DNA of 53,916 nt, taken from Coriobacteriia bacterium. Its GTDB lineage: Bacteria > Actinomycetota > Coriobacteriia > Anaerosomatales > PALSA-660. Position 1 is the stretch's first letter. Every line of letters begins with the position of its first letter. Shown here piece after piece: positions 35,200-43,252 of this stretch. The translations under genes were made by a program, and so were the position numbers. The notes beneath the pieces were generated by a model. It was not told the DNA's origin and searched no databases. It was given only the letters and a program-made list of their open reading frames with translations. Location: contig JANYAK010000047.1 of the NCBI GenBank assembly GCA_025361335.1, forward strand, positions 1 to 53,916, read 5' to 3'.

Positions 35200-36336
35200 C
35201 TACCGGACGTGGCTGTCTCGTCGTCCCGGCAAGACCTGCACGTCCGCGATCACCGGGGCTCGGTCCGCCACTCTCACCGAACCAGTGACACGCGCAGTCC
35301 GCAGATCGACGACGAGCAGCCGGCCGGTTGTGCGCTCGATGACCACCAGCCGATCGCCCCAAGGGGCCATCGCGCACGGGCCACCGCTGATGCGGATCGA
35401 GCCCTGGCGCGCGAGGGTGCCGCTGTCGAGCCAGGCGATCCACTCGCCTTCGTCTGACGGGTCGCCGCCGTCCCACTCCGAGACAGCGAGCCGTTCCCCG
35501 ACGAGGCAGCCCATCATGGCTCCGTGGCGAAGGTCGGGCAGGACCGTTGCGTGCCCCGCTTCCCCGGTCGTTGCGTCGATGTCGGTGACCGCCGCCGGAC
35601 CCAGTCCTAGCCGTCCGGACAACAGCGCGAGCCTGTGCGGAGCCGTCGCGACCACCTGGTTCGCCACCGCCCGAACACCCCCGATCGCACGGCGTACCAG
35701 CGTGTCCGGGTCCACTCTCGTGATGATGACCTTGGGTCCGCACAACTCGGAGTCTGTCGCTTCGAGACTCGCCGGGTCCGACGCCAGAGTCCAGATCGAA
35801 CCGTCCGCCACGGCCATCGTGCATCCCGGGCCATCCGGCAACAACCCGGATCGGACGGTCCTCATCGCTCGAGTGTCCACGACGCTCACCGCGAGCCCGT
35901 CCTTGTAGGCGATGCCATGCATCGCGAAGACGCGCGCGCCTACCGTCACGAGGAATCCCGGGTTGGGGTATGCGAGTTTGAGATAGCGGACCCGGCCTCC
36001 GGCGCGGACATCGCAGACGCCGACGACATCGTCCGCCTCGTCGCCGATCCCACCGGCCTGTGCGGTGACCGCCCTCCCGTCTCGGTCGAGGACCAGGTCG
36101 GTGGGCAGCGAGCGCAGACCGACGTCCGACACCACGGTCATCCTGTCCAGGTCGACGGTCACCAGGCGGTCCGGATGCCCGAGCATCACCACGGCGAGGT
36201 CCGCTCCGGGTCGGGCCGCGACTCCTTCGCCACCCCCCGCGTTTCGAACGAGCACGGCGGCCGTCACGAACGCACCCGCGGCGCACATCACGGCGACCCC
36301 CAAAGCGATACGACGAACACGCGCGCCCATTCTCAT
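35200..36336 (-). CDS. Secreted or anchored beta-propeller-like protein
   Basis: 378 residues with an N-terminal hydrophobic helix (about 9-30) acting as signal or anchor, then repeated 40-residue beta units such as AVVMLGHPDRLVTVDLDRMTV, SVVDTRAMRTVRSGLLPDG and LVVIERTTGRLLVVDLRTARV. This resembles YncE/quinoprotein-like propellers; no catalytic residues are evident. GGAGGGGG precedes ATG 36336. It follows the YiiX-like gene on the same strand after a strong hairpin. Exact function unknown. Confidence 0.65.
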   Translation of the reverse strand: MRMGARVRRIALGVAVMCAAGAFVTAAVLVRNAGGGEGVAARPGADLAVVMLGHPDRLVTVDLDRMTVVSDVGLRSLPTDLVLDRDGRAVTAQAGGIGDEADDVVGVCDVRAGGRVRYLKLAYPNPGFLVTVGARVFAMHGIAYKDGLAVSVVDTRAMRTVRSGLLPDGPGCTMAVADGSIWTLASDPASLEATDSELCGPKVIITRVDPDTLVRRAIGGVRAVANQVVATAPHRLALLSGRLGLGPAAVTDIDATTGEAGHATVLPDLRHGAMMGCLVGERLAVSEWDGGDPSDEGEWIAWLDSGTLARQGSIRISGGPCAMAPWGDRLVVIERTTGRLLVVDLRTARVTGSVRVADRAPVIADVQVLPGRRDSHVR

Positions 36337-36354
36337 GAGATCCCCCTCCGGTAG

Positions 36355-36394
36355 CCGCCCGTCCCGGCAGCATCTGGCCAGCCGGGACGGGCGG
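36355..36394. repeat. 14-bp perfect hairpin between two secreted-protein genes
   Basis: CCGCCCGTCCCGGC (36355-36368) pairs with GCCGGGACGGGCGG (36381-36394), loop 12. No T-run follows on either strand. It may be a weak terminator or an mRNA-stabilising hairpin between the two minus-strand genes. Confidence 0.55.
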
Positions 36395-36429
36395 AGAAGA
36401 CGAGCCCTGTCCGATCCAAGGACGGTCGA

Positions 36430-37080
36430 TCAGCTCCAGTAGCCGAACAGTGAGGTCGCCGGATCGTTGATCAGGTCCACCGGCCACACCCAGAAGCCAC
36501 CGTCGCCGTCCAGATCGATCCCGGCGACATAGCGCCACGCGGCCCAGCAGAGCTTCGAGCAGTACCACCGCGACTGATCGGCTTTGGACGATGAGATGTC
36601 GTACGGCTCGCCGAGCTGCGCCCGGCAGTAGTAGCGGACCGCGGACCCGCGGGAGGCCAGCGAAGGCACCCACAGACCGTACGCGCTGTCGTATGACCGG
36701 TACTTGATGCACTGCTCGCGCTGGACGGCCGAGACGGGCGTCGTGTTGGCGCTCCACACGGCATAGCTGTACAGGCTCGAGTAGTAGGCCCGGTCGAACA
36801 TCCCCGCATGCCCTGTCAGCGTGCCCAGGACGACCACGATGTCCCCGCTGTCGAAGGCGCCGAACGTGATGCCGTTGCGTCCGTCACCGTTGCCGCCCGC
36901 ACTCGGCGGAGCGGCGTCAGGATGGATGGTCTTGTCCGGCTTCTCCATGTTCCAGCGCGCCGGAATGTCGCCCTTGTTCCCCGGTGCCTTGAAGCGCTGC
37001 TCGGCGGCCAGGGCGCTGGACGGCGCCAATGCCGCCGCCAGAACGATCGCCGCCAAGGCGGTCATTATCATCTTCCGCAT
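36430..37080 (-). CDS. Secreted permuted NlpC/P60 (YiiX-like) cysteine hydrolase
   Basis: 216 residues from ATG 37080 with a clear Sec signal peptide (cleavage after SSALA, about residue 25). The mature part has GDIVVVLGTLTGHAGMFD, with the histidine before the cysteine, and later DQSRWYCSKLCWAAW with the candidate nucleophile, the order found in circularly permuted NlpC/P60 enzymes. Substrate could be peptidoglycan peptides or an amide/ester bond. GGGGAG lies upstream. The 270 bases between this start and 37353 contain no gene or motif I recognise. Confidence 0.72.
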   Translation of the reverse strand: MRKMIMTALAAIVLAAALAPSSALAAEQRFKAPGNKGDIPARWNMEKPDKTIHPDAAPPSAGGNGDGRNGITFGAFDSGDIVVVLGTLTGHAGMFDRAYYSSLYSYAVWSANTTPVSAVQREQCIKYRSYDSAYGLWVPSLASRGSAVRYYCRAQLGEPYDISSSKADQSRWYCSKLCWAAWRYVAGIDLDGDGGFWVWPVDLINDPATSLFGYWS

Positions 37081-37352
37081 TGTGGATCTCCCCTCATCCC
37101 ATATCTCATCAGTGTGTCGATGGAAACGGGGCTTGCTGCGGCGGCCGCGACCCGCCCGACGAACATCCGTCCGCCACGTCATGCCCCCTCCCCGGACGAC
37201 GACGCACCATGCCGGGGCGCCCAGGCTCCGGTCATCCGATGGGACGCCGGTCGCCAGGAGAACGTCGCCCGCGGACCTTGGAGTCGATGATGACGGGAGC
37301 GCCTTACCGCGCTCTTACCGGGAGCCGCCGGCGCGACGAACAGCGACGCGGG

Positions 37353-38201
37353 CTAGACGGCGCCCCAGTAGCCGGCATGATGCCTGACACTGAACGTGAT
37401 GAGGCCCTGACGCAGGAGGTCGGAGAGGTACCCTTTGACCGTGGTCACCGCAAGCCAGTACTGCGCGGCGTTCTCCGAAAGCCCCACGTGCCGCGAAACC
37501 GCCGCGATAGCCTGCTCGGTGGTGCAAGGCTCGGCAAGGAGGGCCAGCAGGAACGCCGACACATCGTCCATACGGGCGATGTGGTGCTCGACGTGCCCAC
37601 CGACATCCGCGCGAGACAGAGGCGCCGTGCCGTGCCCCGGGACCAGCCACTCGAAGTCCAAGCCGTCGATGACGCCCAGCGAAGCGCGGACGAGCCCCGG
37701 ATCGATCGCGTACGGCAGAGGATGCCTCTCCCACACCGCGCGCACGTACAGAGCGTCGCCACTGAACAACACGCCGTCGTCGGTCAGGTAGCCGCAGTGG
37801 CCGAGGGTGTGCCCCGGCAGCGGGACCACCTCGACACCGTGGCCCCGCCACTCGTCCGAGAAGGAGTCCACAAAGCACCCCTCGCCCCTGAACATCTTGG
37901 TGACCATCTCGTCCGACGGCCGGGCCCACGAGAACATCCCGCGGATGTTCACCTCGGGATTCTCGACGAGAGCGGCCTCTTCCCGTGGAGCGACGATCCG
38001 CGCTCCCGACCGGCGGAGGTCGGCGGCGGACGAGAAGTGGTCGGCGTGGCCGTGCGTGATCAGCACGTCCGTAATGGGGACGTCGCCGTAGACCGAAGCG
38101 TCAGGACCCGTGTCGATGAGCACGCCTGACAGCCAGCCCGTGTTCGTCAGGCCGGTGAACAGTCGCGTTTCGCTGCCGAGCGGGATCCCTGCCTCGGACA
38201 T
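37353..38201 (-). CDS. Metallo-beta-lactamase-fold hydrolase
   Basis: 282 residues from ATG 38201 (GGGAGG upstream). Metal site H50-G-H52-A-D54-H55 in ITHGHADHF, then LPGHTLGHCGY, FSGDALYV and VPGHGTAPL. The C-terminal 80 residues are helical with a winged-helix look (AEPCTTEQAIAAVSRHVG). This combination matches glyoxalase-II/LACTB2-like enzymes. Substrate unknown. It follows glnA after 49 bases with a hairpin between. Confidence 0.85.
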   Translation of the reverse strand: MSEAGIPLGSETRLFTGLTNTGWLSGVLIDTGPDASVYGDVPITDVLITHGHADHFSSAADLRRSGARIVAPREEAALVENPEVNIRGMFSWARPSDEMVTKMFRGEGCFVDSFSDEWRGHGVEVVPLPGHTLGHCGYLTDDGVLFSGDALYVRAVWERHPLPYAIDPGLVRASLGVIDGLDFEWLVPGHGTAPLSRADVGGHVEHHIARMDDVSAFLLALLAEPCTTEQAIAAVSRHVGLSENAAQYWLAVTTVKGYLSDLLRQGLITFSVRHHAGYWGAV

Positions 38202-38225
38202 CGCGGCAACCTCCCTGTGCGGGAC

Positions 38226-38243
38226 GCGGGGCGTGCGCCCCGC
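38226..38243 (-). terminator. GC hairpin after glnA
   Basis: GCGGGGC (38226-38232) pairs with GCCCCGC (38237-38243), loop of four bases, between the glnA stop and the next start. No T-run, so a weak terminator or processing site. Confidence 0.4.
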
Positions 38244-38250
38244 ACGCATC

Positions 38251-39579
38251 CTACAACAGCGGGAGGTACTCCTCGAGCTCGTAGGGCGTGACCCGTGACC
38301 GATAGCTGTCCCACTCGGTCTTCTTGTTGAGAAGGATCCATTCGAAGACCTGGTCACCGAGCGCACGCCGCAGGAGCGAGGACCCCTCCATGCACGCGAT
38401 CGCCTCGGCCAGGTCGCCCGGAAGCGACCCGATGCCCAGTTCGGCCCTTTGTGCGTCACTCATCTCGTAGATGTTGTCCGTGACCGGCTCGGGAAGCGTG
38501 TAGCCCTTCTCGATGCCCTCGAGACCCGCGGCGAGCATCACGGCGAAGGCGAGGTACGGGTTGCATGCCGGGTCGGGCGAGCGCAGCTCGAGACGCGTGG
38601 CCTTCTCCTTGCCCGGCTTGTACATGGGCACGCGGACGAGCGCGGAGCGGTTCCGATGCGCCCAGCACACGTAGACCGGAGCCTCGTAACCGGAGACGAG
38701 CCGCTTGTACGAGTTCACCCATTGGTTGGTAACGGCGCAGATCTCGCGGGCGTGCACGAGCAGCCCCGCCATGTATGACTTCGCCGTGTCCGAAAGATGG
38801 AACGGGTCCGCCGGGTCGTAGAAGGCGTTGCTCTCGCCCCTGAACAGCGACTGGTGCACGTGCATCCCGCTGCCGGCCTCGCCGAATATCGGCTTCGGCA
38901 TGAAGGTGGCGTACACGCCGGCCTCCTGCGCGACCTCCTTGACGACCGTGCGGTAGGTCATGACGTTGTCGGCCATCCGCAACGCCTCGCAGTAGCGCAG
39001 GTCGATCTCGTGCTGGCTCGGGCCGACCTCGTGGTGGCTGTACTCGACCTGGATGCCGAAGCTCTTGAGCGTGCGGACGGTCTCCTTGCGCAAGTCGATG
39101 GAGAGGTCACGCGTGGTCTGGTCGAAGTACGTCGCATGGTCGAGAACGGTGGGGTCGGTGTCGCTCTTCAGGTAGTAGTACTCGAGTTCCGGCCCGATGT
39201 AGAACGTGTAGCCCATGTCCGTCGCGCGCTTCAGGTTGCGCTTGAGGACGAAGCGCGGATCACACTCGTAGTACGAGCCATCGGGGTTCGTGATGTCGCA
39301 ATACATCGACGCGACGAGGTGCCCGTCGGTGCGCCACGGGAGGATCTGCAGAGTCGTCGGATCGGGCAGCGCGATCATGTCCGATTCCTCGATCCGCGCG
39401 AACCCCTGGATCGATGACCCGTCGAAGCCCATGCCCTCGGTCATCGCCGTCTCGAGTTCCTCGACGTCGATCATGAAGCTCTTGAGGAAGCCCAGGACGT
39501 CCGTGAACCAGAGGTGGATGAACTCGATCTTCTGGTCGCGAATTGTGCGGATGACGCCTTCGCGCAACTCCTTGGGCAT
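38251..39579 (-). CDS. glnA: Glutamine synthetase, type I
   Basis: 442 residues, the compact GSI-alpha-like length. Motifs: MGFDGSSIQGFARIEESDM, GPELEYYYLK, HHEVGPSQHEIDL, GSGMHVHQSLF, VSGYEAPVYVCWAHRNRSALVRVP and RLELRSPDPACNPYLA. No obvious adenylylation-type NLY-PP-like motif is seen near the C-terminus, so control is probably by feedback or a regulator. ATG 39579 has a GGGGGGG-rich site. Divergent from the glutamate synthase gene; the two form a GS-GOGAT pair. Confidence 0.96.
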   Translation of the reverse strand: MPKELREGVIRTIRDQKIEFIHLWFTDVLGFLKSFMIDVEELETAMTEGMGFDGSSIQGFARIEESDMIALPDPTTLQILPWRTDGHLVASMYCDITNPDGSYYECDPRFVLKRNLKRATDMGYTFYIGPELEYYYLKSDTDPTVLDHATYFDQTTRDLSIDLRKETVRTLKSFGIQVEYSHHEVGPSQHEIDLRYCEALRMADNVMTYRTVVKEVAQEAGVYATFMPKPIFGEAGSGMHVHQSLFRGESNAFYDPADPFHLSDTAKSYMAGLLVHAREICAVTNQWVNSYKRLVSGYEAPVYVCWAHRNRSALVRVPMYKPGKEKATRLELRSPDPACNPYLAFAVMLAAGLEGIEKGYTLPEPVTDNIYEMSDAQRAELGIGSLPGDLAEAIACMEGSSLLRRALGDQVFEWILLNKKTEWDSYRSRVTPYELEEYLPLL

Positions 39580-39640
39580 GCACGCCCCCCCTCGATTGCT
39601 TCTCTGGCATTTCGGTGGTGTTTCCATCCGGCTACATGGT

Positions 39641-39647
39641 TACAATA
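39641..39647. promoter_or_regulatory. Candidate overlapping divergent -10 boxes for glnA and glutamate synthase
   Basis: ACAATA-like sequence gives TACAAT (39641-39646) on the plus strand and TATTGT on the minus strand in the AT-rich centre of the 168-base divergent region. -35 boxes are not convincing on either side. Confidence 0.3.
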
Positions 39648-39747
39648 GCGCAAACCAGGGGCCGGCCGCGCATACGGATATGGACGCGCGGAGGGTCCAA
39701 TCGACCCCGCGGAGCCCGTGCGGTCGTCAAACAAGACAGGGGGATCC

Positions 39748-41340
39748 ATGACGCTCCAGCAACCGAACGCCAACGAAGCCACGCAGACCTCGAACCGATC
39801 GAGGAGCGTGTCACCCTCGTCCGGCATCTGCACGCGGTGCGTGGACGGGTGTCGCGGGAACTGCGAGGTCTTCAAGGCCTCGTTCCGTGGCCGCGAGGTC
39901 ATCTATCCCGGCCCGTTCGGCGAGATCACCGCAGGCGGCGACAAGGACTACCCCGTCGACTACTCGCACCTCAACATCATGGGCTATGCCCTGGGCACGA
40001 AGGGCCTGCCGGACGGCGTCGTCGGCAACCCCGACAACACGCTGTTCCCAATGGTCGACACCGAGACCTCCTTCGGCACCACGAACAAGGTGAGCATGAA
40101 GGTGCCGATCTTCACCGGCGCACTCGGCTCGACCGAGATAGCCCGCAAGAACTGGGAGCACTTCTCGATCGGGGCCGCGATATCGGGCGTCTCGATCGTG
40201 TGCGGCGAGAACGTCTGCGGGATCGACCCCGGACTCGAGCTCAACTCCAAGGGCAAGGTCATCGGCGCACCCGACATGAAGCGTCGCGTCGAGTTGTTCC
40301 GCCGCTACCAGGAAGATGGCTACGGCGACATCCTGGTCCAGATGAACGTCGAGGACACCCGCCTCGGCGTTGCCGAGTACTGCGTCAAGGAGCTCGGCGT
40401 CACAACCATGGAGCTCAAGTGGGGCCAGGGCGCCAAGTGCATCGGCGGCGAGATCAAGGTCGGCAGTATCGAGCGCGCCCTCGAGTTGCAGAAGCGAGGC
40501 TACCTCGTGACCCCGGACCCCTCGGACCCCGCCGTCAAGGCGTCGTACAAGGCCGGCGCGATCAAGCACTTCGAGCGCCACAGCCGCCTCGGGTTCATCG
40601 ACGAGGAGGGTTTTGCCAAGGAAGTCCAGCGCCTTCGTGACCTGGGCGCCCAGCGAGTGACGCTCAAGACCGGCGCCTACCCGATGCGCGAGCTCGCCAT
40701 GGCCATCAAGTGGTCGAGCCGCTACGGCATCGACCTTCTCACGATCGACGGGGCTCCCGGCGGCACGGGCATGAGCCCCTGGCGCATGATGGAGGAGTGG
40801 GGCATCCCGACCTTCTACCTGCAGTGCATGACGCAGGAACTGTGTGAGGCGCTGGCCCTCAGGGGCGAGCGGGTGCCCGACATCGCGATGGCCGGGGGGT
40901 TCTCGACCGAGGACCACGTGTTCAAGGTCCTGGCGATGGGCGCTCCGCACGCGAAGGCCGTGTGCATGGGCCGCGCGCTGATGATCCCCGGCTTCGTCGG
41001 CAAGAACATCGGGATATGGATGAAGGAAGGCGACCTTCCCAAGACCGTGTCCGAGTTCGGCACCACGAAGGAGGAGATCTTCGTCGCCTACGAGACCCTC
41101 AGGGCGAAGTACGGGACCGAGGTCGACAAGATGCCGCTCGGCGCCATCGCCGTCTACACATTCTCCGACAAGATCAAGATCGGGCTGCAGCAGTTGATGA
41201 GCGGTTCGCGCAACATGAAGCTGTCCACCATCAGCCGCGCCGATGTCATGGCGCTGTCTCGGGAGGCGTCCGAGATCTCCGGCCTGCCATACGTCATGGA
41301 CGCCTATCGCGACGAGGCGATGGAGATCATCAACGGGTAG
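39748..41340 (+). CDS. FMN-binding glutamate synthase-family protein (archaeal-type GltB)
   Basis: 530 residues from ATG 39748 (AGGGGGAT upstream). N-terminal cysteines SGICTRCVDGCRGNCEVF suggest a cluster or zinc site; the remainder is the COG0069 barrel: VPIFTGALGS, ELKWGQGAKC, LKTGAYPMRELAMAIKWSSRYGIDLLTIDGAPGGTG (spread over about 310-350) and AVCMGRALMIPGF. It lacks the amidotransferase and GltD domains, so ammonia or glutamine nitrogen and electrons come from separate subunits. It probably makes glutamate from 2-oxoglutarate next to GlnA. A related role in other amine chemistry is possible. Confidence 0.85.
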   Translation: MTLQQPNANEATQTSNRSRSVSPSSGICTRCVDGCRGNCEVFKASFRGREVIYPGPFGEITAGGDKDYPVDYSHLNIMGYALGTKGLPDGVVGNPDNTLFPMVDTETSFGTTNKVSMKVPIFTGALGSTEIARKNWEHFSIGAAISGVSIVCGENVCGIDPGLELNSKGKVIGAPDMKRRVELFRRYQEDGYGDILVQMNVEDTRLGVAEYCVKELGVTTMELKWGQGAKCIGGEIKVGSIERALELQKRGYLVTPDPSDPAVKASYKAGAIKHFERHSRLGFIDEEGFAKEVQRLRDLGAQRVTLKTGAYPMRELAMAIKWSSRYGIDLLTIDGAPGGTGMSPWRMMEEWGIPTFYLQCMTQELCEALALRGERVPDIAMAGGFSTEDHVFKVLAMGAPHAKAVCMGRALMIPGFVGKNIGIWMKEGDLPKTVSEFGTTKEEIFVAYETLRAKYGTEVDKMPLGAIAVYTFSDKIKIGLQQLMSGSRNMKLSTISRADVMALSREASEISGLPYVMDAYRDEAMEIING

Positions 41341-41392
41341 CGGTCCTCCGTCCGGACGGGTCCCGAGAGGGTCCGGCGCTCAGACAGTACTC

Positions 41393-41422
41393 GAAGGGGC
41401 GGCCTCACACGGCCGCCCCTTC
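41393..41422 (+). terminator. Terminator-like hairpin after glutamate synthase
   Basis: GAAGGGGCGGCC (41393-41404) pairs with GGCCGCCCCTTC (41411-41422), loop TCACAC: a perfect 12-bp stem 53 bases after the stop. No T-run; typical of high-GC genomes. Confidence 0.65.
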
Positions 41423-41525
41423 CGCGTTCCGTCGAGTCGACCCTTCCGCGGAACTCGCGGCGGGCCCCGAGGTGTACGCGATCATCAAGTCCGGCAATGT
41501 GGTCCAAGCGATCGCGTGGGCCGCC

Positions 41526-41894
41526 CTACTTCACGACGATCCTGCCGTAGACCATCCGCATGCCGCACGAGAAGTCGTACGTTCCCGCCTTCATCGCAGG
41601 AAGTCTCACGACGGCGCCGCCGTGGCTGAGGTCCTGGTCGATGCCGAAGTCCTCGATAAGGACGCTGGACAGGCACCCTTCGCCCTGCCCGAATGTGATC
41701 TCGAGCGGGACACCCGCCTTGACCTCGATGACCTCGGGGGCGTAGTAGCCCTGCGAAAGGTCGACAGACACATGCTGGACGCCGCCGCTCTCTGCGGCGA
41801 CGCCGCTGCGGGGCGGGGTGGACGAACCGCAGCCGGCGAGCGCGACTTGCAGCAGCAACGCTGCGATGAGCGCCATGGTGACCCGCACACGCAT
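41526..41894 (-). CDS. Cupredoxin-domain lipoprotein
   Basis: 122 residues from ATG 41894 (GGAGGGAG upstream). A signal peptide with lipobox LAGC makes it a membrane-anchored lipoprotein. The rest is a cupredoxin fold: APEVIEVKAGVPLEITF, GCLSSVLIEDFGI, and PAMKAGTYDFSCGMRMVYGRIVVK (about 98-121) with Cys and Met in the usual copper-ligand region. It could bind copper for storage or electron transfer at the cell surface. No copper ATPase or oxidase gene is adjacent. Confidence 0.82.
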   Translation of the reverse strand: MRVRVTMALIAALLLQVALAGCGSSTPPRSGVAAESGGVQHVSVDLSQGYYAPEVIEVKAGVPLEITFGQGEGCLSSVLIEDFGIDQDLSHGGAVVRLPAMKAGTYDFSCGMRMVYGRIVVK

Positions 41895-41965
41895 CGTGCT
41901 CCCTCCAGCCTGCCTGCCGTTCACCTTGTTCCATCAGCGGCTGCCTTGCCATCCGCCGATCGGGG

Positions 41966-42928
41966 CTACGCGTCCTGCTGCCTCCCGACCGACCCGCCGT
42001 CGACGATCGCCTCGATCTCGCGACGCGACCGCTCGTCCAGCCGCCAACCTCCGACGCCCGCGAGCGCGTCGAGCTGCTCGGGCCGCCGGGCGCCCCACAG
42101 GACCACGCTGTCCTCGGCGCCGTCCAGTATCCAGCGCACGGCCAGATGGATGACCCGCCGCCCGAACCGGTCGTGCGCGTAGTCGTCGAGCCGCTCGACG
42201 ATGTCGATGTGTCGCCGATACTCCTCGCCATGGAACATCGGCGTGCGGCGGGCCTGGTCGCCGGGCTCCGCGTCCCTGCGCATCGTGCCCGCAAGCAGGC
42301 CCCGAGCGAGCGGGCTGTACGCCAGCAGGCGGAGGGACCGGGTCCGGCAGTACGGGAGGACGTCTCGCTCGATCCCTCGCTGGAACAACGAGTAAGGAGA
42401 CTGACAGACCGTGATGGGGCATTCGGCCGAGAATGCCTCGATCTGGTCCACGGAGAAGTTGCAGACGCCGGCCGCGCGGATGATCCCGCGGTCCAGCAGG
42501 GCGCGAACCGCCTCGGCGGTCCTGGCGACCGGCGTGGCGGGGTCCGGCCAGTGGATCTGGTACACGTCTATCACGTCGGTCCGCAGGCGTCGGAGCGAAT
42601 CCTCGACCTCACGGGCCACACTCCGTGGTGACGCGTCCTTCCAAGGGTCCCGCCGCGCGTCCCACACGAGCCCGGCCTTGGTGGCGAGCACGACCCTGTC
42701 GCGCGCGCCGCGCGACCTGACAACGTCCCCGACCATCTCCTCAGAGAGACCGAAACCGTACACGGGCGCGGTGTCGATGGTCGTGACGCCCAGGTCCAGG
42801 GCGCGAGCCACGGTCGCGCGCGCGGCCTGCTCGTCCGCGCCGCCCCACATCCACCCGCCCATGGACCACGTCCCGAGCGCCACCCGTGTGGCGGGCGCGT
42901 CCACACCCGGTATCGAGAGCGTCTCCAT
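41966..42928 (-). CDS. Aldo/keto reductase
   Basis: 320 residues from ATG 42928 (GGAGG upstream). A TIM-barrel NADPH-dependent reductase: VALGTWSMGGW start, the catalytic D-Y-K region (TIDTAPVYGFGLSEE, with VVLATKAGL), IDVYQIHWPD with the histidine, AAGVCNFSVDQIEAF, AYSPLARGLLAG. It resembles YajO/YghZ-type and general-stress AKRs. Substrate unknown. Confidence 0.93.
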   Translation of the reverse strand: METLSIPGVDAPATRVALGTWSMGGWMWGGADEQAARATVARALDLGVTTIDTAPVYGFGLSEEMVGDVVRSRGARDRVVLATKAGLVWDARRDPWKDASPRSVAREVEDSLRRLRTDVIDVYQIHWPDPATPVARTAEAVRALLDRGIIRAAGVCNFSVDQIEAFSAECPITVCQSPYSLFQRGIERDVLPYCRTRSLRLLAYSPLARGLLAGTMRRDAEPGDQARRTPMFHGEEYRRHIDIVERLDDYAHDRFGRRVIHLAVRWILDGAEDSVVLWGARRPEQLDALAGVGGWRLDERSRREIEAIVDGGSVGRQQDA

Positions 42929-43008
42929 GACCACCTCCGTCGCCGATACCATACCCGAACGCACGGGGAGCGAGGTCGCCCCACGCCGGGAACCGCGCGG
43001 CGGCGTTC

Positions 43009-43036
43009 TTGGCACGCGCGTTGCTTGACCATTGTC
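43009..43036 (+). promoter_or_regulatory. Candidate promoter of the 6C RNA
   Basis: -35-like TTGGCA (43009-43014) and -10-like ATTGTC (43031-43036), spacer 16. A start near 43043 would give an RNA beginning at the first stem. Confidence 0.4.
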
Positions 43037-43042
43037 GGAGTC

Positions 43043-43130
43043 TTGGGCGACCCGTTCTCCTCCCCCCTCTGAACGGGGAACGCCCGCTCCGCATAACGAG
43101 GCGCTCTCCCCCCAGAGCGCCTCGTTCTAT
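43043..43130 (+). ncRNA. 6C RNA (actinobacterial small RNA with two C6 loops)
   Basis: Hairpin 1: GGGCG (43045-43049) pairs CGCCC (43081-43085), inner CCCGTTC (43051-43057) pairs GAACGGG (43071-43077); its loop contains six C (43062-43067). Hairpin 2: AACGAGGCGCTCT (43095-43107) pairs AGAGCGCCTCGTT (43114-43126) with a loop of exactly CCCCCC, then TCTAT, making it the terminator. This is the 6C motif of Actinobacteria (B11 in mycobacteria), whose C loops pair with G-rich ribosome sites of target mRNAs. It sits in the 324-base divergent gap between the reductase and PIG-L genes; nothing else is seen there. Confidence 0.9.
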
Positions 43131-43252
43131 GCCTTCTCCCGAGTCGCTCCCAAGTCGATCCGGGCCGCGCCCAGCCGGCACTCTCATCGGGGCGGTATAC
43201 TGGCGCCGTCAGTCGCACACCACCGCCCAGGATCGCGAACAGGAGTCTCGAC

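Noticed and set aside
37081-37352. Possible riboswitch in front of the YiiX-like gene
   Set aside because: I looked for cyclic di-AMP and cyclic di-GMP riboswitch motifs in this 272-base gap and saw none.
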